Part shown: piece after piece, positions 13,752-22,787 of the stretch
Position numbering within the stretch: position 1 is the first letter of the stretch
Layout of the letters: the number at the start of each line of letters is the position of its first letter
NCBI GenBank assembly: GCA_021647765.1
Contig: JAKIUD010000024.1
Location: 1-44,084 of the forward strand
Direction of reading: 5' to 3'
Length of the DNA stretch: 44,084 bases
Source: Desulfuromusa sp.
GTDB lineage: Bacteria; Desulfobacterota; Desulfuromonadia; Desulfuromonadales; Geopsychrobacteraceae
Made by a program: the position numbers and the translations under genes
Notes under the pieces: model-generated
Database searches by the model: none
What the model was told of the DNA's origin: nothing
What the model saw: only the letters and a program-made list of their open reading frames with translations

Positions 13752-15344
13752 TTACTTCAGATCAACTCCGTAGAAAATATGTCCACCGAGGGGATCAACT
13801 TTGTAGTTCTTAACATTATTTGTCATCGGGATAAATACGACAGAGTGAGCAATTGTTGCCCAGGGAGCCTGCTCTTTGAATATAATTTGAGCCTGCTCAT
13901 AGAGTTTGGTTCGTACTGCCGGGTCAGCAACAACTTTAGCCTGCTGAATCAGATCTTCAAATGGCTTGTAACACCAGTTTGCACGGTTTGAGCCACCAAC
14001 CCCATCACAACCAAGCAATACGGCGAGGAAGTTATCCGGGTCACCATTATCCCCAGTCCAACCTAACAGCACAGCACCGTCACGATTAACGTCTTTGGAG
14101 CGCTTCAGGTACTCGCCCCACTCGTAAGAAACAATCTCAACCTTAACCCCGACCTTAGCGAAATCAGCCTGAATAACTTCGGCCATCCGGCGTGCATTCG
14201 GGTTGTAAGGACGCTGGACGGGCATAGCCCAGACCTTCATCTCAAAACCGTTCGGATAACCAGCTTCTGCCAACATTTTCTTTGCTGCAACCGGATCAAA
14301 AGAGTCATCCACAGTTGCTTCATTGTAAGACCAGATAGTCGGTGGAATCGGGTTCTTAGCTATTTTACCGGCACCTTGAAAAACCGTGTCAATGATAGCT
14401 TGTTTATTCATCGCCTTGTTCAGTGCTTTCCGAACCTTGACATTATCGAATGGAGCAACCTTGGTATTATAGGCAAGGTAACCAACATTCAGCCCTTCCT
14501 GTTGCATAACATTAATCTTGGGATCAGCTTGCATCGCGGCAATATCAGCAGGGTTAGGATAGGGCATAACCTGACATTCACCGGCTTTTAATTTAGCGTA
14601 ACGAACTGAGGCATCGGGAGTAATGGAAAAGACCAGCTTGTCAATTGCAGCTTTACCCTTCCAGTAATCCTTGAAAGCGGTGTAGCGGATTTGCGCATCT
14701 TTTTTGTAACCCTGGAAAGTAAAAGGTCCAGTACCGATTGGCCACTGATCAACCTTCTCGGGAGTCCCAGCTTTCATCATTGCATCAGCGTATTCAGCAG
14801 ATTGAATAACGGCAAAATCCATCCCCAGGTTTGCCAGCATTGGTGCTTCTGGACGATTGAGGACAAATCTAACTGTATAATCATCAACTTTTTCGATTTT
14901 GTTCAACAGAGCCGGCATCGACATGCCATTAAAATATTCGTAATTTCCCCCTGAGATGGCATAAAAAGGGTGATCTTTCTTCCACTGCCGCTCAAAAGTA
15001 AAAATGACATCATCAGCATTCATATCGCGGGTTGGCTTGAAATGTTTGGCAGATTGAAATTTAACCCCTTTACGCAGCTTGAATGTATAGACTTTGCCAT
15101 CATCCGAAACAGTCCAACTTTCAGCCATCCCCGGCTCAAGCTCCGTTGTTCCACGGACAAAATGAGTTAAACCCTCAAAAACGGTTCTTGACGTCGCATC
15201 AAACGTTGTCCCAGAAGTGTACAGTTGTGGAGCAAAACCTTCTGGGCTACCTTCGGAACAATAGACCAGAGTTTTGGCCTGCACCTGACCAACAAACAGC
15301 AGCAGTAGCAGAATTGGCAATAACCGGGTCAAAAGTTTTTGCAT
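13752..15344 (-). CDS. dppA: Periplasmic dipeptide-binding protein, DppA-like (SBP family 5)
   Basis: A 530-residue extracellular solute-binding protein of family 5. A signal peptide (about 1-23, ending VQA) is followed by KTLVYCSEGSPEGFAPQLYT, DATSRTVFEGLTHF, and the family signature near AESWTVSDDGKVYTFKLRKG. LGWTGDNGDPDNFLAVLLGC near the C-terminus closely resembles E. coli DppA, which binds dipeptides and, with MppA, haem. AGGAGG lies eight bases before the ATG. It has its own promoter downstream of the peptidase gene. Confidence 0.92.
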   Translation of the reverse strand: MQKLLTRLLPILLLLLFVGQVQAKTLVYCSEGSPEGFAPQLYTSGTTFDATSRTVFEGLTHFVRGTTELEPGMAESWTVSDDGKVYTFKLRKGVKFQSAKHFKPTRDMNADDVIFTFERQWKKDHPFYAISGGNYEYFNGMSMPALLNKIEKVDDYTVRFVLNRPEAPMLANLGMDFAVIQSAEYADAMMKAGTPEKVDQWPIGTGPFTFQGYKKDAQIRYTAFKDYWKGKAAIDKLVFSITPDASVRYAKLKAGECQVMPYPNPADIAAMQADPKINVMQQEGLNVGYLAYNTKVAPFDNVKVRKALNKAMNKQAIIDTVFQGAGKIAKNPIPPTIWSYNEATVDDSFDPVAAKKMLAEAGYPNGFEMKVWAMPVQRPYNPNARRMAEVIQADFAKVGVKVEIVSYEWGEYLKRSKDVNRDGAVLLGWTGDNGDPDNFLAVLLGCDGVGGSNRANWCYKPFEDLIQQAKVVADPAVRTKLYEQAQIIFKEQAPWATIAHSVVFIPMTNNVKNYKVDPLGGHIFYGVDLK

Positions 15345-15424
15345 TATTGAAGCCTCCTATTTTCAAGTGTAAGACAAAACCGCATGACGTCACCATAACT
15401 CATTAAAGTTTTGTCCGAATCAAA

Positions 15425-15453
15425 AACTTACAAAAAAATCAAAAGGTTGTCAA
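15425..15453 (-). promoter_or_regulatory. Promoter for dppA
   Basis: On the minus strand TTGACA (15453-15448) and TAAGTT (15430-15425) are 17 bases apart, about 80 bases before the dppA start. It gives the dpp operon a start separate from the upstream peptidase gene. Confidence 0.55.
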
Positions 15454-15466
15454 GATAAACCCTGTT

Positions 15467-16843
15467 CTATTTTTCAACTTCATCAATCTGTAAAGGGATT
15501 GGTCGTCCAAGCAAACGGTTCCCCCTTCTCAGCAGCAAAAGGTCATCCTCCAAACGAATCCCCCCGAAATCCAAGTACTCCATCAGTCTAGCATAGTTGA
15601 TAAATTCTGCATGCCGATCCGCTTTTTTCCACTGTTCAATCAAACCCGGGATGAAATAGATCCCCGGCTCTACGGTCAAGACAAAACCTTCCTGAAGTTC
15701 GCGTCCCAAGCGTAGCCCGGAAAGACCAAATTGCATTGAGCGTTGAATCTTGTCATCGTAACCGACGCAATCCTCACCGAGATCTTCCATATCATGAACA
15801 TCCAGACCAAGCATGTGCCCCAGCCCATGCGGCATGAATAGAGCATGAGCTCCGGCAGCAACAGCCTGGTCGAGATCCCCCTGCATCAATCCCAGAGATC
15901 GTAACCCCTCCACCAGTGTTCGAGCAACGGCAAAATGGACATCCAGATAAGCAATGCCCGGACGGATCAATTTCTTTGCCCGCGCCATACAGTCCAGAAT
16001 AACCTGATAAATATCGCATTGCTGCGAGCTGAACTGTCCCCCAACCGGGAGGGTACGAGTGTGATCAGAGGCATAGTGTAGCAAGCTTTCAACCCCGCAA
16101 TCAACCAGCAGCAGATCGCCATCCCGCAACTGGTTATCCCTCTGATGATTATGCAGAGTCTCGCCATGGATGGTCACAATCGGAGGGAAAGAGAGCATTC
16201 TTCCAGCACGGGCGGCAACCGCTTCCAGTTCACCAGCAATTTCCCATTCATAAGTCCCTTCGCGAGCCATTTCCATTGCTGTGGTATGAAGTTGATAACC
16301 CAGCCTGGCGGCAACATCCAGCTCTGCAACCTCCTCCTCACCCTTAACCGAACGGAGTGCCACAACAGCTTTGATCAATGCGGGTGAAACATCCTTATCC
16401 AATTCGGTCATATTTTTCCCCAACAAATTGCTCAGGATGATTTTATTGTCAGCTCGACAGGTTGGAAGGTAGTGAATGGATCTTCCCGCTGCAACTGCGG
16501 ATGAAAGAAGATTCTCCAGGCTATCAATTGAAATAGTCTCTGAAACACCAACCCGTTCAGCTTGGCTCTGAAGTGACGGTTGCGAGCCACTCCAGATCAC
16601 ATTGTCAAGAGTCTGCTGCCGACCGAAGATGATTTCACGCCCGGAATCAGCGTCCAGCACAACGGCAAGTTCTGGCTGATCCAGACCACAGAAATAGAGA
16701 AAGCTGCTGTCCTGACGAAATCGATAGCAATTATCGACAGAATTAAATGGGGAATCAATATTTCCCAGCAGCAGGATTAAACCACTTTCGACCTGCTGGA
16801 TGAGTTTTTGTCGCCGTTTTTGGTAGATTTCCGTTGCAAACAT
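15467..16843 (-). CDS. pepP: Xaa-Pro aminopeptidase/prolidase (M24B family)
   Basis: A 458-residue cytoplasmic metallopeptidase that removes N-terminal residues next to proline. The N-terminal AMP_N domain (about 1-135) leads into the pita-bread domain. The five di-metal ligands are visible: D248 (LLVDCG), D260 (ASDHTR), H343 (HGLGHMLGLDVHD), E392 (VEPGIYF) and E432 (GIRLEDD). AAGGAC precedes the ATG at normal spacing. It sits just upstream of dppA on the same strand, so imported Pro-containing di- and tripeptides are plausible substrates. Prolidase (PepQ) activity cannot be excluded. Confidence 0.92.
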   Translation of the reverse strand: MFATEIYQKRRQKLIQQVESGLILLLGNIDSPFNSVDNCYRFRQDSSFLYFCGLDQPELAVVLDADSGREIIFGRQQTLDNVIWSGSQPSLQSQAERVGVSETISIDSLENLLSSAVAAGRSIHYLPTCRADNKIILSNLLGKNMTELDKDVSPALIKAVVALRSVKGEEEVAELDVAARLGYQLHTTAMEMAREGTYEWEIAGELEAVAARAGRMLSFPPIVTIHGETLHNHQRDNQLRDGDLLLVDCGVESLLHYASDHTRTLPVGGQFSSQQCDIYQVILDCMARAKKLIRPGIAYLDVHFAVARTLVEGLRSLGLMQGDLDQAVAAGAHALFMPHGLGHMLGLDVHDMEDLGEDCVGYDDKIQRSMQFGLSGLRLGRELQEGFVLTVEPGIYFIPGLIEQWKKADRHAEFINYARLMEYLDFGGIRLEDDLLLLRRGNRLLGRPIPLQIDEVEK

Positions 16844-16983
16844 GAAAAGTCCTTATGATCACGAATGAAAACTATTAAAGTTATATTTTCTCTCAAAGAT
16901 CTCTTTTCCTTATGGTAGACTGTTGGCAGTCTGCCGGACTATCAGTCGAACTCGTTACAAAAGTTCTCATGGAGGGAAATTTT

Positions 16984-19900
16984 ATGTCGCGCTGGTTGAA
17001 AATTACTTTAATTTCTACTGTGGTTATTTTTGGATTATTACTCCTATCCATGCTGGTTGTCCCCTGGCAGATCAAAAAGCAAGGAAGAAATTGGGTCGCC
17101 GAAAACACTGCTCGTACTTTAACGATTGAAAAAGTATTCTTCAACCCTTTTACCCTGACGGTTGAACTCAGAGGAACAAAACTGACCGAACAGAATAGTG
17201 ATCAACCCTTTGTAAAATTTAAACGGCTGATGCTCTCCGGTAGCGTTATGTCTATCATGAAACAGGCGGTCATTCTTGACCGCGTCGAACTGGATGAGCC
17301 TTTTGTCAACCTTGAACTGCTCGGCAAACAGGAATTTAACTTCTCTGACTTTACCCGCCTGGGTAGTAGTAATCCAGAGCCAGTACCGACTGAAGCAAAA
17401 AAACCATTCCATTTTTCCCTCAATAATATTGTTCTCAGCAACGGCAGCATAGATTTTACCGATCAAACTTCGGAAAAAAAATCGCAACATCAGATTCGTG
17501 AACTGAACTTGAGTGTTCCCTTTATTGGCAATATCCCCTACCTGACCGATGATTACGTTGAACCACAGCTGTCGATGCTCCTGAACGGAGCAAAGTTCCA
17601 TGCTGATGGACAACTGAAACCATTTAAGGATTCGCTGGAAACCAAACTTTTTCTGAGCTTGGATAATGCTGATCTTGCTTATTATGCGTTCCATTCGCCG
17701 GTTCCGTTGCCGATTGAGCTCAAACAGGGAATGCTTGATTGTGAAATTGATCTGTCCTATCGGGTTTCTGCTAACGAGGAGCCAAAGTTATTACTCGGTG
17801 GCGAATTGGCACTCTCCGACATTGACTTGCGTGAATTGGATGGAAGCGAACTGTTCCGCATGCCGACTCTGATTCTCGATCTCGACTGGGCAGATCTTTT
17901 TAGCCGGGACTTCAATCTGGTCTCCCTTGATATCTACGATCCGGAGTTCTTTGTTGATCGGGACAGTTCAGGGCGCTGGAACTTTCAGCGGATTCTCCCT
18001 GCCAAAGAAATCTCCTCTTCGGCAGAAGAAAAGGAGCCGGTAAATAGCGAGACAGCAGATCGTTTACCTCTCCTGACAATTGAAAAACTGGCGCTGATCG
18101 ATGGTCAAATCCACTACCGTGATAATTTTGTCCCCGGTGGCTTTGCCGAAGAGATTCGCCTGATCAATCTGGAGCTGAACAATCTTTCCACTCATCTGCA
18201 ACAGAAAACAATTGCAACTCTGAAGCTACAAACTGACCGGGAATTTACAACCGCAGTCAGTGGCGAATTTGGGATCAATCCAACCACGGCACAGATCGAT
18301 TTGAGTGCTGAACAATTACCCCTGAAGCCTTACTACCCCTATCTGGAAGGATTGCTCACGGCACCAATTGAAGGTGTTTTAAATCTTGCGGGACAGATAA
18401 TCTACACAGAAGATGGCAACCTCCAGACTCAACAGGTTCAGCTGGAGCTGAACAACCTGCTGGTTCCCTTCTCCGCTAAGGATCAGTTTTCCCTCGCCAA
18501 TTTCAGTATCACTGGTAGCTCTTTTGATCTGCAGCGGCGGGATATCAGCCTCGGTACCATCCAATTGAGTGGTGGAAATATCAAAGCGACCCGCTTGACT
18601 GATGGCAGTTTTTCACCATTACAGCTATTACGGAAACAACCAGCTGCGGAGAAAACCGAACCAGAACTCAACGCTGCGGCGAGCGAGCCCTGGAAGGTTC
18701 ACGCCCGGAGTATTGATCTGGAAAAATTCAAATTACTCTTCACTGATGCCAGCTTGGCGAAAAAACCCCAGGTCGAGATTCCCAATTTCAATATTCATGC
18801 AGAAAATCTCAGCTATCCCACTGCCGAAAAAAGCCCTTTTTCTCTTGTGGCAAAAATTGGGAAAAAAGGCAGTATAAAGGTTGACGGTACAGTTATTCAT
18901 ACCCCTCTACAGTTCCGGGCACAAACCCAGGTCAAGTCATTCCCTCTAACCTTCTTTAACAATTTTGTTCCGGAAGGGGTCAGAATCAACCTCAAAGATG
19001 GTAAGCTTTTTTCAACCTTAGCGATCAATCTCAACCAGGAGGCTGACAAATTCAGTGGAAACTTCTCAGGAAAACTCCACGTCAGCAACTTCAACCTGCG
19101 TGATCCTATCGGTGACGGTAAACTTCTTATCTGGAAAAACCTCAACCTTGATGGCATTACCGGGAACATTGCTCCCCTTTCGCTCCATATCAAAGAAATA
19201 GTTCTCAGTGACTATCTGGCAAATATCCAGATCACTCCGGAAGGACAGGTCAATCTGACCAGTATTACTGCAACTGAAACTGCAAAAGAGGCCGACAAAG
19301 ACACACAGAAGGAATCAAAAGAAGGGAAGGCGGAGCCATTAAAAAAAGAGGCCGTGGTTATTGCTAAAGAAGCCCCCCCTTCTGAGCCGCCACTTGATAT
19401 CCAGGTTGATTCCCTGACACTCCAGGGGGGAACTGTCTCTTTTACCGACCGGCACCTGCCAAGTACCTTTTCAACAACGATGTATGAATTAGGTGGCCGA
19501 ATTACTGGATTGGCATCCGATGAACAGATGCAGGCGGATGTTGATTTGCGCGGCCAACTGGAGAATCATTCACCTTTGACCGTCAGCGGAAAAATAAACC
19601 CTTTAAGTCGTGAGCTATCCGCAGACCTGACTCTCAGCTTCAAAGATATCGACCTGACTCCGATGACTCCCTATTCAGGAACCTACCTTGGTTATGTGAT
19701 TAACAAAGGGAAGTTGAATCTCGACTTGAACTACAAGATTCAACATCAGAAAATCAGAGCAAAAAATAATGTGATGATCGACCAGTTCACCTTTGGGGAC
19801 ACTGTTGAAAGTGACCAGGCAACCTCCCTTCCGGTTGCCTTCGCCATTGCCCTGTTGAAAGACAGTAACGATGAAATCCATCTCGATATCCCAATCTCGG

Positions 19901-20589
19901 GAGATTTAAACGACCCCAGCTTTAGCATCGGGGGGGTTATTTTTACGGTTCTTAAAAACCTGTTAATCAAAGCTGCGACATCTCCATTCTCCTTATTGTC
20001 TTCGATGCTTGGTGGTGGCAATGAAGACTTTTCCAGTATTACTTTTGCCAGTGGCTTGTCAGTCATTAACACGGAACAATTAAAAAAGCTGGGAGAACTG
20101 GCTGAAATGCTTGCTAAACGACCCTCCCTGACGCTGGAAATAAGTGCTTTTGCCGACAAAGAACAGGATCCTGAAGCTTATCGGCAGGAGCAGTTGCGGC
20201 GAATGCTGGTTGCAGCAAAGTTGCGCAAAATGGAAGATGATGGCGCTACCCCGGTAGAGGGAGAAGATGTTGCTGTCAGCGAAGCAGAATATCATGACAT
20301 TCTGCTGACCGTTTACAAAGAAGCAGAATTCCCGAGGCCACGCAATTTTGTCAGGATGCTGAAAAAACTCCCCGATCCAGAAATGGAAAAGTTGCTGCTG
20401 GCTAACATCCTGGTCGGAGAAGAGCAACTGGCTGAATTGGCCAAATCACGAGCCCTAGCCGTACGTGATGCCCTGGAAGCAGCCAATGAAGAAATCAAAC
20501 CGCGTCTGTTCCTGAAAAAAACAGCTATCTATCAATCCCCCAAGGATGGCTCGGCAAGCCGGGTTGAATTTAGTATCAGCAGCAAGTAA
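16984..20589 (+). CDS. DUF748/AsmA-like envelope protein
   Basis: About 1201 residues. The start MSRWLKITLIS at 16984 follows GGAGGG; an upstream in-frame ATG at 16912 adds 24 residues without a site. One N-terminal membrane helix (about 4-28) anchors a long periplasmic part with DUF748 repeats, including NIVLSNGSIDFTDQT and SLTLQGGTVSFTDRHLP. A charged low-complexity linker (about 755-785, rich in Lys/Glu) splits two blocks. The end (LAEMLAKRPSLTLEISAFAD) is typical of this family. AsmA/TamB/YhdP-like proteins are thought to bridge the periplasm for phospholipid transport; for DUF748 members this is inference. The M23 peptidase gene follows 17 bases on. Confidence 0.85.
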   Translation: MSRWLKITLISTVVIFGLLLLSMLVVPWQIKKQGRNWVAENTARTLTIEKVFFNPFTLTVELRGTKLTEQNSDQPFVKFKRLMLSGSVMSIMKQAVILDRVELDEPFVNLELLGKQEFNFSDFTRLGSSNPEPVPTEAKKPFHFSLNNIVLSNGSIDFTDQTSEKKSQHQIRELNLSVPFIGNIPYLTDDYVEPQLSMLLNGAKFHADGQLKPFKDSLETKLFLSLDNADLAYYAFHSPVPLPIELKQGMLDCEIDLSYRVSANEEPKLLLGGELALSDIDLRELDGSELFRMPTLILDLDWADLFSRDFNLVSLDIYDPEFFVDRDSSGRWNFQRILPAKEISSSAEEKEPVNSETADRLPLLTIEKLALIDGQIHYRDNFVPGGFAEEIRLINLELNNLSTHLQQKTIATLKLQTDREFTTAVSGEFGINPTTAQIDLSAEQLPLKPYYPYLEGLLTAPIEGVLNLAGQIIYTEDGNLQTQQVQLELNNLLVPFSAKDQFSLANFSITGSSFDLQRRDISLGTIQLSGGNIKATRLTDGSFSPLQLLRKQPAAEKTEPELNAAASEPWKVHARSIDLEKFKLLFTDASLAKKPQVEIPNFNIHAENLSYPTAEKSPFSLVAKIGKKGSIKVDGTVIHTPLQFRAQTQVKSFPLTFFNNFVPEGVRINLKDGKLFSTLAINLNQEADKFSGNFSGKLHVSNFNLRDPIGDGKLLIWKNLNLDGITGNIAPLSLHIKEIVLSDYLANIQITPEGQVNLTSITATETAKEADKDTQKESKEGKAEPLKKEAVVIAKEAPPSEPPLDIQVDSLTLQGGTVSFTDRHLPSTFSTTMYELGGRITGLASDEQMQADVDLRGQLENHSPLTVSGKINPLSRELSADLTLSFKDIDLTPMTPYSGTYLGYVINKGKLNLDLNYKIQHQKIRAKNNVMIDQFTFGDTVESDQATSLPVAFAIALLKDSNDEIHLDIPISGDLNDPSFSIGGVIFTVLKNLLIKAATSPFSLLSSMLGGGNEDFSSITFASGLSVINTEQLKKLGELAEMLAKRPSLTLEISAFADKEQDPEAYRQEQLRRMLVAAKLRKMEDDGATPVEGEDVAVSEAEYHDILLTVYKEAEFPRPRNFVRMLKKLPDPEMEKLLLANILVGEEQLAELAKSRALAVRDALEAANEEIKPRLFLKKTAIYQSPKDGSASRVEFSISSK

Positions 20590-20606
20590 AGGTCAGTAAA
20601 TTCATT

Positions 20607-21434
20607 ATGAGAGACTCTCTGTTCCATCTTATTCTGACGGTTTTCTTCATCAGTATTGCAATGTCCAGTTTTGCTGCACTACAGCTGGAAGACTCTCCGA
20701 CACAGAGTGGCTTGCTCCGCGGTCATGTCGATCCAGGTGAACAAGTTTTTTATGCCGAACAGCAGTTAAAAATTGCTCCTGATGGATCTTTTATTCTTGG
20801 TTTTGGCCGTGATGTGACGCCACGACAATCTTTGACTTTGATCGATGCTGGTGGCGTTAAACATATCCATAAATTCACCCTTAAACAGCGCAAATACGAT
20901 ATTCAGAGGATCAATGGCATCAGCAAACAGATGATGAATCCAAGTGAAGACGATCTAAAGCGAATCAGGAAGGAAGCACAGCAGGTTGCAAAAGCGCGAC
21001 AGCAAGACAGTGATCGGCTTAATTTTCAAGAAAGTTTCATCTGGCCGGTGATCGGTCGAATCAGCGGAATTTATGGCAGCCAGCGCATCCTCAATGGTGA
21101 ACCCCGCAGACCCCACTTTGGTATCGATATCGCCGCACCCAAAGGCACCCCGGTTAAAGCTCCCGCAGGGGGAGCGGTAACAATGGTTCATAACGGGATG
21201 TTCTTTTCCGGTGGAACCTTGATTGTCGATCATGGTCATGGCCTTTCATCAAGCTTTCTCCATCTGAGTAAAATCCTCGTCAAGGTTGGCGATCAGGTTG
21301 CTCAAGGAGAGACTATTGCTCAGGTTGGCGCAACCGGCCGGGTCACCGGATCTCATCTCGACTGGCGGATCAACTGGTTTGACCAGCGCCTTGATCCGGC
21401 CTTCTTTGTTCCGCCAATGACTCAGGAACCATAA
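20607..21434 (+). CDS. M23-family metallopeptidase (LytM domain), periplasmic
   Basis: A 275-residue protein with a signal peptide (about 1-23), an N-terminal beta domain, a charged helical segment (about 110-140), and a C-terminal LytM domain. Zinc and catalytic residues are H170 and D174 (HFGIDIA), H219 (FLHLSK) and H250 (SHLDW). The last zinc ligand, normally His in HxH, is D252 here, as in the HLDWR subfamily I recall from proteobacteria. It should trim cross-linked murein peptides or activate amidases. Its tight coupling to the DUF748 gene suggests a shared envelope role. Confidence 0.88.
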   Translation: MRDSLFHLILTVFFISIAMSSFAALQLEDSPTQSGLLRGHVDPGEQVFYAEQQLKIAPDGSFILGFGRDVTPRQSLTLIDAGGVKHIHKFTLKQRKYDIQRINGISKQMMNPSEDDLKRIRKEAQQVAKARQQDSDRLNFQESFIWPVIGRISGIYGSQRILNGEPRRPHFGIDIAAPKGTPVKAPAGGAVTMVHNGMFFSGGTLIVDHGHGLSSSFLHLSKILVKVGDQVAQGETIAQVGATGRVTGSHLDWRINWFDQRLDPAFFVPPMTQEP

Positions 21435-21438
21435 TCTT

Positions 21439-21649
21439 TACTCAAATCTGGTATCGGAGCGTTTTTTGGTAACATCCCCGGCGCCTATTGTCATGACCGG
21501 CTGTGGGGGAAGTGGCAGTGGTGCTTTAGATCACAGAGTGCGACCGTCTCCGTCAATACAGGGTCAGATGACCATCATCAGGCCTTTGCTCTGGATGACG
21601 GGACAACATACGACTGGAGAGTTGTTGCGACAAACACCTCTGATCCTTG
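21439..21649 (+). pseudogene. Possible remnant of a lipoprotein with fibronectin III-like end
   Basis: One frame gives VMTGCGGSGSG, which looks like a lipobox with a Gly/Ser spacer. A different frame then gives SATVSVNTGSDDHHQAFALD, then DGTTYDWRVVATNTSDP and a TGA at 21647-21649, the end of an FnIII-like beta sandwich. The two parts do not join without a frameshift. The gap from 21435 to 21732 holds no intact gene. The match is short, so the call is tentative. Confidence 0.4.
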
Positions 21650-21732
21650 AATAACCGACACCAGTACAACCCATCAATTCATAACAGATCAACCGACTGC
21701 CCTGTCACAAAAAACTCCGTCCTGAAACAGGA

Positions 21733-22755
21733 TCAAAGTACTTCGGCCATCTGATCCGCAATCGAGAACAAACCGAATAGCCCACCGGTATGCAAAAAGA
21801 CAATCCGGGAGCCAAAACATTCAGGGTTTTTCTCCAGCTCGGAAATCATGGCATAGTAGGCTTTACCCGTATAAACCGGATCGAGAACCACCCCCTCAAG
21901 GCGTGCCAGATCCCTGATAGCGTCCAATTCTTGTGGACGAGACAGCGCATAGCCCTTGCCAACGTAGCCATCCAGAATTTCGATATCAGCAACAGTTGCT
22001 ACAGATTGTTCGAGATATCTCTCCTGAAAATCATTCATAATGTTACCGATGACTTGCTGAAAATAGTCCCGATCATTACAAACATTCACACCGACAACTC
22101 GAAAACCAGCAGCAAACAATTTATTCCCCAAAACCAGACCGGCGGTAGTTCCACCCGAACCAACTGCTGAGATAACTGTTGTCGGCACAGAATCAGGTTC
22201 ATCCAACTGCGCCATATCATCGACCAGTTCTTCAACCGTGGAGACATATCCCCAGGCACCAAGGGCATTAGAACCACCTTCGGGGATAATATAGGGACAC
22301 GCACCAGCAGCGACAAGTTGCTCTGCCTGCCAGGCAAAATATTGATCCCGTTGTTGATATTGCTCTGGCGTAATCCACACGATAGTTGCACCAACCAGGC
22401 AATCAAGGAGAATATTTCCTTCTGCGGCAGGTGGTTGTTCCGGGTTGGGGGTACGCAGCAACAAGACCGACTTAAGGCCAAGGCGTTTTGCTGCAAAAGC
22501 AGTCGCACGACAATGATTTGATTGTGCTCCACCGCAGGTAATTACCGTGTCTGCTCCCAGTTTCAAGGCATGCTGAAGGATAAATTCCAGTTTTCGAACT
22601 TTATTCCCCGATAGTTCAGCACCGGTGTAGTCATCCCGTTTAAAATAGATATCAACACCAAACTTACCACTCAAGCGCTCCATTTTTTCCAGTGGAGTTG
22701 GGGTTTGAGCGAGTCGAACTCGTTCCGGGTATTGAAATGATATAGGCTGTGACAT
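21733..22755 (-). CDS. PLP-dependent D-cysteine desulfhydrase/ACC deaminase-family enzyme
   Basis: A 340-residue fold-type II PLP enzyme. The PLP lysine is K52 in ELSGNKVRKLEF, the substrate and cofactor loop is CGGAQSNHCRATA (about 74-86), and the phosphate-binding Gly run is AVGSGGTTAGLV. Members deaminate D-cysteine to pyruvate, sulfide and ammonia, or act on 1-aminocyclopropane carboxylate, L-cysteate or related amino acids; the exact substrate cannot be told here. It lies 32 bases downstream of an ATP-grasp gene on the same strand, so the two are probably co-transcribed. Confidence 0.85.
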   Translation of the reverse strand: MSQPISFQYPERVRLAQTPTPLEKMERLSGKFGVDIYFKRDDYTGAELSGNKVRKLEFILQHALKLGADTVITCGGAQSNHCRATAFAAKRLGLKSVLLLRTPNPEQPPAAEGNILLDCLVGATIVWITPEQYQQRDQYFAWQAEQLVAAGACPYIIPEGGSNALGAWGYVSTVEELVDDMAQLDEPDSVPTTVISAVGSGGTTAGLVLGNKLFAAGFRVVGVNVCNDRDYFQQVIGNIMNDFQERYLEQSVATVADIEILDGYVGKGYALSRPQELDAIRDLARLEGVVLDPVYTGKAYYAMISELEKNPECFGSRIVFLHTGGLFGLFSIADQMAEVL

Positions 22756-22787
22756 GATTTAACCTCCGCTATTTATTTTGCGACACT

